Below, in pieces: positions 24,837 through 33,330 of a DNA stretch of 64,000 nucleotides. A model generated the notes under the pieces. It saw nothing but the letters and a program-made list of their open reading frames with translations. It ran no database searches and was not told the DNA's origin. The position numbers and the translations under genes were made by a program. How positions within the stretch are numbered: the first letter of the stretch is position 1; every line of letters begins with the position of its first letter. This stretch comes from Pseudomonas pisciculturae. Lineage in GTDB: Bacteria > Pseudomonadota > Gammaproteobacteria > Pseudomonadales > Pseudomonadaceae. The stretch spans positions 48,556-112,555 of the forward strand of contig NZ_JACVZE010000014.1 in assembly GCF_015461805.1 (NCBI RefSeq), written 5' to 3'.

Positions 24837-26777
24837 ATGAAAATAAAAAATAAGCTTGTATTGGCTTTTGTCTCTGTCGCGTTTATCCCGGTAAGCCTGG
24901 TGGCGGTGATCTCCGTCATGAACACACGGACCCAGGCGGTGGACCAGTTCATCGACGGCAGCACGCGGGAGATTCGTCAGATCGATGGCAATATCCGCCA
25001 GTTCTTTGATGGAACCTTGCAGAACGTCGATCAACTGGCAGCCGATCCTGTATACACTTCAATTGACAGCCTCAAAGACTACCAACCTGCCAACGCCGCC
25101 AGCCAACCGATGCCGGCGCAGGCACAACGGGTCATCGAGCACTTCTCACGTTACGGCGCGACCCACCCCGCTGCCGCGATCCTGTCCATCGGCCTCGAAG
25201 ACGGCACCTACGCCAAATGGCCCGATGACCCGCAACTGTCCAAATACGACCCGCGCACCCGCCCCTGGTACAAAGCTGCCATGGCCAGCCCCGGCAAGAC
25301 CGTGCGCACCCCGGCGTATTACTACGACAAAGACGATGTGGCTTTGGTGGGTACTGCCCGGGCACTGCTGGATAACACCGGCAAGCCCAAGGGCGTGTTT
25401 GTGGTCAGCGTATCGCTCAAAAACCTCACCGAACTGCTCAAGAGCATCAAGCTGGGAGAAAGCGGCTACGTGATGTTGATCGAGGACGGCGTGGTACTGG
25501 TCGACCCGCGTGACGCCGGCCACAACTTCAAACCCCTCAAAGACCTCGGCGAGCCCTACGCGCACCTGGCCAACACGGCTCAAGGCTCGACTGACGTGGT
25601 GATCAATGGCGTGCGCTACATGGCCAATATCTGGACCTCGCCCGGCCTGGGCTGGCGTTATGTGGGGCTGATTGAATACAACGAGGTGATGGCCGAAGCC
25701 ACGCGCATGACTTACCTGACCAGTGCGATTGTCGCGGTGCTGGTGTTGATCTTCGGGCTGATCGCCGCCGCGTTTTCCAAAGTGATCGTCAAGCCCATTG
25801 GCCAGGTCAGCACCGGTTTGCAATCGATCGCTCAGGGTGAAGGCGATCTGCGCCATGAGCTTAAGGTGCAAGGCAAGGATGAAACCGCCGAGCTGGCCGG
25901 TTGGTTCAACAAGTTCCTCGCGGCGATTCGCCAACTGATCCAGCATATCGGCGCTGCATCGACCAATTTGCAGAACGCCTCGAAGGTCAACAGCGAAGTG
26001 GCGCATAACATGAACGAAGCCGCCGGGCGTCAGCGTGAGGCGGTGGAGTTGGTGTCTACCGCGTTCAACGAAATGGTCGCCACGGCCAACGAGGTGGCGC
26101 GCTCGTGCAGCGGCGCCGCCGAATCCGCCGAGAACGGCCACCGGCGTGTGGCTGAAGGCAAGCAGCAGATTGAAGTCACCACCGATAACGTCAACCGCCT
26201 GGGCCGTCGCCTGACAGAGTCGTCCCAGGCCATGGTCGAACTGGAGGCCGGTAGCCGCAGTATCAACCAGATCCTCGGCACCATCCGCGCAATTGCCGAA
26301 CAGACCAACCTGCTGGCCCTCAACGCCGCCATCGAAGCCGCCCGCGCAGGCGATCAAGGCCGTGGTTTTGCAGTGGTAGCCGACGAAGTGCGCGCCCTGG
26401 CCAAGCGCACGTCCGACTCCACCGGCGAAATCGAACAACTGCTCGGCACCCTGGAAAACAAGACCCAGGAAGTCACGCAAAAAATGGGCAGCTGCCTGGA
26501 CCTGTCACGGGCCAGCGTGTCATCCATCGAAAGCGCACGGGACAGCTTTGAAGGTATCCAACTGTCGGTGAACGAGATCCGCGACCAGAACCTGCAAATC
26601 TCCGCCGCCGCCGAGGAGCAGCACAGCGTGGCCGAAGAGATCAACCGGCATATCCAACAGATCTACGACGAAGCGCGACTGGTGGAAAGCCTGGCCAACT
26701 CGGCACAGGACGACTCGGGGCGATTGTCGAACCTGTCAGATGAGTTGAATGGGTTGGTGGGGCGGTTCAAGTCCTGA
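24837..26777 (+). CDS. Methyl-accepting chemotaxis protein with dCache sensor
   Basis: Inner-membrane chemoreceptor of 646 residues. Order: membrane segment (~10-30), periplasmic double-Cache domain (~40-280; PRTRPWYKAAMASPGKTVRTPAYYYD, GVFVVSVSLKNLTELL), second membrane segment (~295-320), HAMP, and MCP signalling domain with the tip EQTNLLALNAAIEAARAGDQ. YYD-type motifs are typical of dCache domains that bind amino acids or other small organic ligands; the ligand here is unknown. The start is taken at MKIKNK (24837). An in-frame ATG at 24825 is equally open and neither has a clear Shine-Dalgarno. Confidence 0.92.
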   Translation: MKIKNKLVLAFVSVAFIPVSLVAVISVMNTRTQAVDQFIDGSTREIRQIDGNIRQFFDGTLQNVDQLAADPVYTSIDSLKDYQPANAASQPMPAQAQRVIEHFSRYGATHPAAAILSIGLEDGTYAKWPDDPQLSKYDPRTRPWYKAAMASPGKTVRTPAYYYDKDDVALVGTARALLDNTGKPKGVFVVSVSLKNLTELLKSIKLGESGYVMLIEDGVVLVDPRDAGHNFKPLKDLGEPYAHLANTAQGSTDVVINGVRYMANIWTSPGLGWRYVGLIEYNEVMAEATRMTYLTSAIVAVLVLIFGLIAAAFSKVIVKPIGQVSTGLQSIAQGEGDLRHELKVQGKDETAELAGWFNKFLAAIRQLIQHIGAASTNLQNASKVNSEVAHNMNEAAGRQREAVELVSTAFNEMVATANEVARSCSGAAESAENGHRRVAEGKQQIEVTTDNVNRLGRRLTESSQAMVELEAGSRSINQILGTIRAIAEQTNLLALNAAIEAARAGDQGRGFAVVADEVRALAKRTSDSTGEIEQLLGTLENKTQEVTQKMGSCLDLSRASVSSIESARDSFEGIQLSVNEIRDQNLQISAAAEEQHSVAEEINRHIQQIYDEARLVESLANSAQDDSGRLSNLSDELNGLVGRFKS

Positions 26778-26808
26778 TCAAACCTGACCGCTTGAAATGC
26801 GGTCAAAG

Positions 26809-26838
26809 GTGGGAGGGGGCTTGCCCCCGATTGCGGAG
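26809..26838. repeat. Single REP half-element
   Basis: GGTGGGAGGGGGCTTGCCCC followed by CGATTGCGGAGTGTCAG. No inverted partner follows within 100 bp, so this is a lone REP between the chemoreceptor and convergent uvsE. Confidence 0.75.
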
Positions 26839-26914
26839 TGTCAGGCGCTAGAAGAATTTGGATAGCGGTGTAGATACCCGTGCTGCGATGACGGTGTATG
26901 AGGCCCCCTTGCTG

Positions 26915-27943
26915 CTAACTCGAGCGCCGCTTCAAATGCTCATAAAACGCCAGCGCGGCGACGTTCTTGTCCTTGGCTTCGAGCATGATGTCAAAGCGAT
27001 CGAAAAACTGCAGCGCGTAATCGTTGGTCCAACGGTTCCACATCTGTGCGCTGTGGGCGTACAGGTCGCGCTTGGAGATCACCTGCAACAGAGGTTCCAT
27101 TTCCAGCTTGTGCTCGGCGTCGAAGCCCAGTTCCTGCAAGACTTCCTGCGGCTGGGAGTAGTGCATGGTCGGCCGCACGCCGCGCCAGCTGTCAATCACG
27201 CGCGCGACCCGTTCTGAGTGAGGGTCGATGTAGTCGTTTTCGTTGATCCAGCAATGGTGAATATCCAGCACCACTGGCGCCAGGTCGGCGACTTGCAGGC
27301 AGTGGTCCAGGCCGTAGGTCTTCTCGTCGTTCTCGAACGTGATGCAGTTGCGCGCCACTTCGGAAAGCCTCGCCCATACCGCACGGGTACCCTCCACTCC
27401 CAGGCGCCCGGCGATGTGCACGTTGCACTTAAGATCCTGGAACTGCCGGCCGTAGCCCATCATGCGGATCATGTCGGCATGGTATTCAAATTCTGCCAGG
27501 CTGTTTTCCACCACACCGGGGTTTTCTGAACCGAGCACGCAATATTGGCCGGGGTGGAACGATAGGCGGATATCCGACGCTCGCGCCAACTCGCCAATCG
27601 CGGCAAAACCTTCCTCCAGTTGCCGCACGATGGCCGGGTCGGTGTAGAAGGCAGCGACCTTGGGGTGGCTGTAGAACGGCAGCAAGTCGCTGCTCAGGCG
27701 CAACATCCGCAAGGTCGCCGGCAGCGTGGCGACATAGGCCAGCAAGCGCAACTGCGCCGCGAGGTTATGGGTGACCACCTCGACCAGCTTGTCGCGGGCC
27801 ACTTGCGGCGTGACCCCGTCCATCCAGCGCAACGTGGTGGTACGCGGGTTGAACGGGCCTTCGATCAACTTCAGCGCACTGGCCGAAAGCAGGCGTTCGG
27901 GATGCTTGTATTGGCATGCGAAGCCGATGCGAGGGTGGGTCAT
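26915..27943 (-). CDS. uvsE: UV damage endonuclease UvsE/UvdE
   Basis: Protein of 342 residues of the UvdE TIM-barrel family, which nicks DNA 5' of UV photoproducts independently of UvrABC. Metal-ligand segments are visible: RLSFHPGQYCVLGS, LAEFEYHADMIRMMGYG, ITFENDEK, APVVLDIHHCWIN, and PTMHYSQP. The start is taken at the ATG of MTHPRIGFACQ (27943), where the conserved barrel begins; the 46 codons upstream are unlikely coding. It stands alone, and no SOS box is apparent upstream. Confidence 0.92.
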   Translation of the reverse strand: MTHPRIGFACQYKHPERLLSASALKLIEGPFNPRTTTLRWMDGVTPQVARDKLVEVVTHNLAAQLRLLAYVATLPATLRMLRLSSDLLPFYSHPKVAAFYTDPAIVRQLEEGFAAIGELARASDIRLSFHPGQYCVLGSENPGVVENSLAEFEYHADMIRMMGYGRQFQDLKCNVHIAGRLGVEGTRAVWARLSEVARNCITFENDEKTYGLDHCLQVADLAPVVLDIHHCWINENDYIDPHSERVARVIDSWRGVRPTMHYSQPQEVLQELGFDAEHKLEMEPLLQVISKRDLYAHSAQMWNRWTNDYALQFFDRFDIMLEAKDKNVAALAFYEHLKRRSS

Positions 27944-28014
27944 GGGAGCGCCTGGCGAGGAGAAGTTGAGCAATGATACGGCGTTAGTCCCGGCGCCTCC
28001 CAGCGGGTTCATAA

Positions 28015-28031
28015 TATTTCGACACGAAATA
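28015..28031. promoter_or_regulatory. 17-bp perfect palindrome, operator candidate
   Basis: TATTTCGACACGAAATA has 7-base arms around a 3-base centre. It lies between divergent uvsE and the DUF2231/sorbosone dehydrogenase operon. The binding protein is unknown. Confidence 0.45.
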
Positions 28032-28117
28032 CCCTGAACTATCTGACGAACACAGGGCTCCCTTGCAATGCGTTGCCCCATCCCTGGGGCGTTGTACTAC
28101 AAGGAGCCGCCGCCCTC

Positions 28118-28531
28118 ATGACTACCCTACCCCTCTATCGACCCGGCCCAGGGCCGCTGCATGCGACCTTGCTCGCCGGCACCGTGCCGTTGTTTCTCGG
28201 CGCGTTGCTCAGCGACATTGCCTATACCCAGACCTACCAGATTCAGTGGGCCAACTTCGCCTCCTGGCTGATCGCCGGGGCGTTGGTGTTCGGTGGGTTC
28301 GCGTTTTTGTTCGCGCTGGTCAATCTGTTTCGCACCGGGCTCAGGGCCGGCCGGCCCGCACGCTATGTGCTGCTGCTGTTGGCCGCCTGGGTATTGGGCC
28401 TGGTCAACGCGTTCCAGCATGCCAAGGACGCCTACGCCTCGATGCCTACCGGCCTGGTGTTGTCGGCCATCGTGTTGGTGCTGACACTGGCAGCCACCTG
28501 GACCGGCTTGCGTAGCGGAGGTGTCAAATGA
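28118..28531 (+). CDS. DUF2231-type small membrane protein
   Basis: Protein of 137 residues with four membrane helices (about 18-35, 47-70, 83-100, 112-132) and short loops, matching the DUF2231 / COG4244 type (LHATLLAGTVPLFLGALLSDIAY). Start ATG 28118 is preceded by AAGGAG. The stop overlaps the start of the sorbosone dehydrogenase-like gene (ATGA). In other genomes such proteins also sit next to PQQ-type dehydrogenases, so a role as membrane partner is plausible but unproven. Confidence 0.82.
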   Translation: MTTLPLYRPGPGPLHATLLAGTVPLFLGALLSDIAYTQTYQIQWANFASWLIAGALVFGGFAFLFALVNLFRTGLRAGRPARYVLLLLAAWVLGLVNAFQHAKDAYASMPTGLVLSAIVLVLTLAATWTGLRSGGVK

Positions 28532-29820
28532 AAACATCTTACGCATTGAGTTTGTTAAGCGCGGCACTGCTGCTGACTGCCTGCGGTGGTGAGGGCGACA
28601 AGACCCAGGCCCGCGGCCCCGACCCCAAGCTGCCGGCGCAACAAAGCAGCCTGCTGCCTAGCATGAAAATCGCCGAACCCGCGCCTTGGGGCGATCAGAA
28701 ACCCAAGGTTCCTGAAGGCTATAGCGTTACCGCGATCGCCACTGACCTGGCCATCCCACGCCAAACCCTGGTGCTGCCCAACGGTGACATCCTGATCGCT
28801 GAAGGCCGTGGCGGCAGTGCGGCCAAACTCAAGCCCAAGGACGTGATTGCCAGCCTGATCAAGGCCGAGGGCAACACCAAGGTCAAAGGCGGCAACCGTC
28901 TGACGTTGTTGCGCGACGCCGACGGGGACGGCACCTATGAACTGAAGACGGTATTTGCCGACAACCTCAACGCGCCCTACGGCCTGGCCTTCGCCAACAA
29001 CAAGCTCTACGTGGCCAACCAAGACGCATTGGTGAGCTTCGACTACGCCGACGGCCAGACCAAGGCCAGCGGCCCGCCGTCCAAAGTCACCGACTTACCG
29101 GCGCAGATCAATCATCACTGGACCAAATCCCTGGCGGTGAGTGCCGATGGCAGCCAGCTCTATGTGGGGATCGGCTCCAACAGCAACGTCACCGAACGCG
29201 GCATGGAAGTGGAGATCGACCGCGCCATGGTCTGGCAGATCGATGCCGCCACCGGTGCGCACAAGCCCTACGCCACGGGCTTGCGCAACCCGACCGCGCT
29301 GACCATCCAACCCGACACCGGGCAACTGTGGACGGTGGTCAACGAGCGTGACGAACTCGGCCCCGACCTGGTGCCGGACTACCTCACCTCGGTACGTGAA
29401 GGCGCCTTCTACGGCTGGCCCTACAGCTATTGGGGCCAGAACGTCGACCCGCGCGCTCAACCGCAAAACCCGGCCAAGGTCGCCGCTGCTATCAAGCCGG
29501 ATTACAGCCTGGGCTCACACGTGGCAGCGCTGGGAGTGGACTTTTCGATCCCGCAGATGGGCGACCGATTTGCCGATGGTGTCTTTGTAGGCGAACACGG
29601 CAGTTGGAACCGCGACAACCCGGTGGGCTACAAGGTGATCTTCGTGCCATTCAGCAATGGCAAGCCGTCCGGTGAGCCTATCGACTTCGCCACGGGCTTT
29701 CGCGGCGATGATGGCAAAACCCGTGGGCGGCCGGTGGGGGTGACGGTGGACCCCAAAGGTGCGCTGATTATTGCTGATGATTTGGCCAATACGGTGTGGC
29801 GGGTGACGCGTAACCAGTAA
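28528..29820 (+). CDS. Sorbosone dehydrogenase-like (PQQ sugar dehydrogenase fold) lipoprotein
   Basis: Protein of 430 residues. The lipoprotein signal SAALLLTAC puts the lipid Cys at residue 19, so it is anchored in the periplasm. The mature part is a six-bladed propeller of the soluble glucose/L-sorbosone dehydrogenase family (IPRQTLVLPNGDILIAEGRGG, APYGLAFANNKLYVAN, HWTKSLAVSADGSQLYVGIGSNSN, GLRNPTALTIQPDTGQLW, FVGEHGSWNRDNPVGYKV). The family oxidises aldoses or sorbosone with PQQ, passing electrons to the respiratory chain. The substrate is unknown. Confidence 0.9.
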   Translation: MKTSYALSLLSAALLLTACGGEGDKTQARGPDPKLPAQQSSLLPSMKIAEPAPWGDQKPKVPEGYSVTAIATDLAIPRQTLVLPNGDILIAEGRGGSAAKLKPKDVIASLIKAEGNTKVKGGNRLTLLRDADGDGTYELKTVFADNLNAPYGLAFANNKLYVANQDALVSFDYADGQTKASGPPSKVTDLPAQINHHWTKSLAVSADGSQLYVGIGSNSNVTERGMEVEIDRAMVWQIDAATGAHKPYATGLRNPTALTIQPDTGQLWTVVNERDELGPDLVPDYLTSVREGAFYGWPYSYWGQNVDPRAQPQNPAKVAAAIKPDYSLGSHVAALGVDFSIPQMGDRFADGVFVGEHGSWNRDNPVGYKVIFVPFSNGKPSGEPIDFATGFRGDDGKTRGRPVGVTVDPKGALIIADDLANTVWRVTRNQ

Positions 29821-29850
29821 CCTAGAACGTTGCGTTGTGCGCAGTCCAAA

Positions 29851-29954
29851 TGTGGGAGGGGGCTTGCCCCCGATGAGGGAGTGTCAGTTTACATACCTGT
29901 AACTGACACTCCGCCATCGGGGGCAAGTCGAACCGTCGCACCGCCCCTCCCACA
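29851..29954. repeat. REP pair with a disrupted right arm
   Basis: The left arm TGTGGGAGGGGGCTTGCCCC is intact. The right arm GGGGGCAAG...GCCCCTCCCACA is split by about 15 extra bases (TCGAACCGTCGCACC). The centre AGTGTCAGTTtacatacctgtAACTGACACT pairs perfectly. Confidence 0.82.
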
Positions 29955-30001
29955 TCTGGTCCTGTGTAAACCAGACATCGGGTGAGTAGCCCAGCGAGCT
30001 G

Positions 30002-31405
30002 TTACAAATCCGTGATTTCCTTGTGACGCGGCACCAGCGTCTTCATCACGCTCCACGCCACCAGATACGCCAGCGCACAGATCGCAAACATGATCATGTA
30101 ACCGGTGTGGATATCATTGACGGACTTGTAGTAGTCAAACACCCACCCACCAATCTTGGTCATCACCACACCACCCAGGCCTCCAGCCATGCCGCCAATA
30201 CCCACTACGGACGCCACGGTTTTCTGCGGAAACATGTCGGACACCGTGGTGAAGATATTGCACGACCACGCCTGGTGCGCCGAGGCGCCCACGCCGATCA
30301 GCAGTACCGGCACCCAGAAGCTGATATAGCCCAACGGCTGCGCCAACAACACCACCAGCGGGAACAAGGCGATCACCAGCATGGCCTTCATTCGCCCGTC
30401 ATACGGTGCATCACCGCGCGCCATGAAATAGCTGGGGAACCAGCCCCCACCGATACTGCCCACCATGGTCATGCTGTACAGCACCGCCAGCGGCATCACG
30501 ATGTCGGCGCCTTTCATGCTGTACTGCGCCGACAGGTAGGTAGGCAGCCAGAACAGGAAGAACCACCACACGCCGTCGGTCATGAACTTGCCGAAGGCAA
30601 AGGCCCACGTCTGGCGATAGGTGAGCAACTTGAACCACGAGACTTTCTTCTGCACCGCAGCCGCTGGTGCCGGGGTGAACGGTTGTACGGGGGAGTCACT
30701 GCGGATATAGGCCAGCTCTTCGGCCGACAGGCGCTTTTGCTGATCGGGTTTTTCGTAGATGGCCGCCCACACTGCGACCCACACGAAGCCGAGCATGCCG
30801 ATCACCATAAAGGCCGCTTCCCAGCCCCACATCCCCGCAATCAATGGCACGCAAATCGGCGCCAGGATCGCGCCAACGTTGGCCCCGGAGTTGAAAATGC
30901 CAGTGGCCAGGGAGCGTTCTTTCTTGGGGAAGTATTCGGCAGTGGCCTTGATCGCAATCGGGAAGTTACCCGCCTCGCCAATCGCCAATACCGCACGCGA
31001 CAACATAAAGCCGGCAATCGACACCGGAATCACCGCCAGGCCAACCGCCGTGCTGACCGCCGCGATGCCCTCGCCCATCTGCACCGAGAACGCATGCATG
31101 ATCGCGCCAGTAGACCAGATCCCAATAGCCACCACGTAGGCCGCCTTGGTGCCGATCTTGTCGACAAAGCGCCCGGCGAACAGCATGGAAATGGCGTAGA
31201 CGAACTGGAACACAGCCGCGATGTTGGCGTAGTCGGTGTTGCTCCAGCCAAATTGCGTGGACAGCTGCGGCGCCAGCAGGCTCAGCACCTGGCGGTCGAG
31301 GTAGTTGACGGTGGTGGCGAAGAACAGCATCGCGCAGATGGTCCAGCGATAGTTGCCTACCGCCTGGCCAACGCGATGGGCGTTGATGGGCTCGTTCAAG
31401 TTCAT
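30002..31405 (-). CDS. MFS transporter, anion:cation symporter (hexuronate/glucarate-like) family
   Basis: Inner-membrane carrier of 467 residues with 12 helices. The N-terminal segment RWTICAMLFFATTVNYLDRQVLSLLAPQL is the hallmark of the ACS family (ExuT, GudP, galactonate and phthalate carriers). FPIAIKATAEYFPKKERSLATGIFNSGANVGAI is the conserved loop region. The likely substrate is a sugar acid, taken up with protons. The start is taken at MNLNEPINAHRVG (31405). The upstream region carries strong palindromes and two GTTGTA(C/G)GAC sites, so GntR-like control is possible. No catabolic genes are adjacent. Confidence 0.9.
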   Translation of the reverse strand: MNLNEPINAHRVGQAVGNYRWTICAMLFFATTVNYLDRQVLSLLAPQLSTQFGWSNTDYANIAAVFQFVYAISMLFAGRFVDKIGTKAAYVVAIGIWSTGAIMHAFSVQMGEGIAAVSTAVGLAVIPVSIAGFMLSRAVLAIGEAGNFPIAIKATAEYFPKKERSLATGIFNSGANVGAILAPICVPLIAGMWGWEAAFMVIGMLGFVWVAVWAAIYEKPDQQKRLSAEELAYIRSDSPVQPFTPAPAAAVQKKVSWFKLLTYRQTWAFAFGKFMTDGVWWFFLFWLPTYLSAQYSMKGADIVMPLAVLYSMTMVGSIGGGWFPSYFMARGDAPYDGRMKAMLVIALFPLVVLLAQPLGYISFWVPVLLIGVGASAHQAWSCNIFTTVSDMFPQKTVASVVGIGGMAGGLGGVVMTKIGGWVFDYYKSVNDIHTGYMIMFAICALAYLVAWSVMKTLVPRHKEITDL

Positions 31406-31433
31406 GGCATCACTTTTTATTTTTGTTAGGTAG

Positions 31434-31455
31434 GACATATGTAACGTCATATGTC
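31434..31455. promoter_or_regulatory. Palindrome upstream of the ACS carrier, operator candidate
   Basis: GACATATG and CATATGTC are perfect 8-base arms around TAACGT, about 30 bp before the carrier start codon. Confidence 0.5.
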
Positions 31456-31553
31456 GTCGTACAACTGTGGCTTTTATATCTAGGTGGCAGAACCGTGTCA
31501 ATCTGAAATATAGGGTTTTCAGGCATACACCGAACATAGTTGTAGGACGACAA
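31456..31553. promoter_or_regulatory. Two GTTGTA(C/G)GAC sites in inverted order
   Basis: 31456-31465 reads GTTGTACGAC on the minus strand, and 31539-31548 reads GTTGTAGGAC on the plus strand, itself within TTGTAGGACGACAA. Such TTGT-N6-ACAA symmetry is common for GntR/FadR-type regulators. An exact GTTGTACGAC also occurs at 50411. Confidence 0.4.
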
Positions 31554-31696
31554 TAGCCACACACTGAAAATGTTGCCGTCCGCCGGAAAAAATCGAAATT
31601 AGCGGTGAATTATTTCGTGTCAGCTTGTATCTGAACTGACAGAGCGGTGCCATCGCGGCGATGGCACCTCCCCTGTTCAGCTTTAGAGTAGTCCCC

Positions 31697-33199
31697 ATGA
31701 AATCTCGCAAGAAACGCGTCAACCCCATCGGAATCAATGACATCACCATTGTTGACGACGCCAAGATGCGCAAGGCGATCACCGCCGCCGCACTGGGCAA
31801 TGCCATGGAATGGTTCGACTTCGGCGTCTACGGGTTTGTCGCCTATGTACTGGGCAAGGTGTTCTTCCCCGACGCCTCCCCCAGCGTACAAATGATCGCC
31901 GCGCTGGCAACCTTCTCGGTGCCCTTCCTGATTCGCCCTTTGGGCGGCCTGTTCTTCGGCGCATTGGGGGATAAATACGGGCGACAAAAAGTCCTCGCGG
32001 CCACCATCGTGATCATGTCCCTGAGCACCTTTGCCATCGGCCTGATCCCCGGTTATGCGTCGATTGGCATCTGGGCGCCGATCCTGTTGCTGCTGTGCAA
32101 AATGGCCCAAGGCTTCTCGGTAGGCGGTGAATACACCGGCGCCTCAATCTTCGTCGCCGAATACGCACCAGACCGCAAACGCGGGTTCCTCGGCAGTTGG
32201 CTGGACTTCGGCTCCATCGCCGGTTTTGTGCTCGGTGCGGGCGTGGTGGTGCTGATCTCCAGCGTATTGGGTGAAGCCGATTTTGAAGCGTGGGGCTGGC
32301 GCCTGCCGTTTTTTCTCGCCCTGCCACTGGGCATCATCGGCCTGTACCTGCGTCACGCGCTGGAGGAAACCCCGGCGTTCCAACAACATGTCGACAAGCT
32401 CGAACAAGGCGACCGTGAAGGCCTGAGCCACGGCCCCAAAGTGTCGTTCAAAGAAATCGCCACCAAACACTGGCGCAGCCTGTTGACCTGTATCGGTATC
32501 GTCGCAGCCACCAACGTGACGTATTACATGTTGCTCACCTACATGCCGAGCTACCTTTCGCACAACCTGCATTACAAAGAAAACAGCGGTGTACTGATCA
32601 TCATCGCGATCATGGTCGGCATGCTGTTTGTGCAGCCATTTATTGGTTTTGTCAGCGACAAGATCGGCCGCAAGCCCTTCATCATCGCTGGCAGCATCGG
32701 CCTGCTGGTGCTGTCGATCCCGGCGTTCATGCTGATCACCAGCGGCAAGATCGGCCTGATCTTCGCGGGCTTGCTGATCCTCGCCGTGGTGCTGAACTTC
32801 TTTATCGGCGTGATGGCGTCAACACTGCCGGCGATGTTCCCCACCCACCTGCGCTACAGCGCATTGGCCAGTGCCTTCAACGTCTCGGTGCTGATCGCCG
32901 GTGTTACCCCGACCGCCGTTGCCTGGCTGGTGGAAAGCACCAACGACCTGTTTATGCCCGCCTACTACCTGATGGTGTTTGCCGTGGTCGGCCTGATCAC
33001 GGGCCTGACCATGAAAGAAACCGCCAACAAACCTCTGCGCGGCGCAGCACCAGCTGCTTCGGACATGGAAGAAGCCAAGGAATTGCTGCAAGAGCATCAC
33101 GACAATATCGAGCAGAAAATCGAAGACATCGACGCCGAAATTGCCGAGTTGGAAGCCAAGCGCCAAAACCTGGTGCAGCAGCACCCGCGCATCAATTAA
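31697..33199 (+). CDS. proP: Osmosensory proline/glycine betaine:H+ symporter ProP
   Basis: Protein of exactly 500 residues, as in E. coli ProP, and strikingly similar to it along its length (ALGNAMEWFDFGVYGFVAYVLGK, MAQGFSVGGEYTGASIFVAEY, ALEETPAFQQHVDKLEQGDREGL). It has twelve membrane helices of the metabolite:H+ symporter type. The C-terminal ~45 residues form a heptad-repeat coiled coil (EHHDNIEQKIEDIDAEIAEL), the feature that tunes ProP's response to osmolality. Start ATG 31697 gives the ProP N-terminus. It imports compatible solutes such as proline, betaine and ectoine when osmolality rises. Confidence 0.95.
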   Translation: MKSRKKRVNPIGINDITIVDDAKMRKAITAAALGNAMEWFDFGVYGFVAYVLGKVFFPDASPSVQMIAALATFSVPFLIRPLGGLFFGALGDKYGRQKVLAATIVIMSLSTFAIGLIPGYASIGIWAPILLLLCKMAQGFSVGGEYTGASIFVAEYAPDRKRGFLGSWLDFGSIAGFVLGAGVVVLISSVLGEADFEAWGWRLPFFLALPLGIIGLYLRHALEETPAFQQHVDKLEQGDREGLSHGPKVSFKEIATKHWRSLLTCIGIVAATNVTYYMLLTYMPSYLSHNLHYKENSGVLIIIAIMVGMLFVQPFIGFVSDKIGRKPFIIAGSIGLLVLSIPAFMLITSGKIGLIFAGLLILAVVLNFFIGVMASTLPAMFPTHLRYSALASAFNVSVLIAGVTPTAVAWLVESTNDLFMPAYYLMVFAVVGLITGLTMKETANKPLRGAAPAASDMEEAKELLQEHHDNIEQKIEDIDAEIAELEAKRQNLVQQHPRIN

Positions 33200-33202
33200 G
33201 CC

Positions 33203-33246
33203 CTGACTAACGGCGTGGCGACTCACGTCGCCACGCCGTTAGTCAG
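33203..33246 (+). terminator. Perfect 20-bp inverted repeat after proP
   Basis: Arms 33203-33222 and 33227-33246 are exact complements around loop TCAC. There is no T-run, only TTCG after the stem, so it may be a weak terminator or transcript-stabilising hairpin. Confidence 0.65.
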
Positions 33247-33330
33247 TTCGTGCCCAGGGTGCACTCATCGTTACGCCGCGGCGGCCGATAAACGTAGATA
33301 GTCTCTTGCAGCTTCGCCCTGCGGTAATCC

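Noticed and set aside
25146..26480. Minus-strand ORF of 444 codons opposite the dCache chemoreceptor
   Set aside because: Antisense reading of the MCP coiled coil gives long open frames by bias. There are no start signals.
30023..31429. Plus-strand ORF of 468 codons opposite the ACS carrier
   Set aside because: The opposite strand encodes an obvious 12-helix MFS protein. This frame is Arg/His-rich with no membrane pattern.
33203..33246. Perfect 20-bp inverted repeat considered as a regulator binding site
   Set aside because: It lies after the proP stop at a gene end, and its length and 4-base loop suit a transcript hairpin better. It is listed as a terminator-like element.
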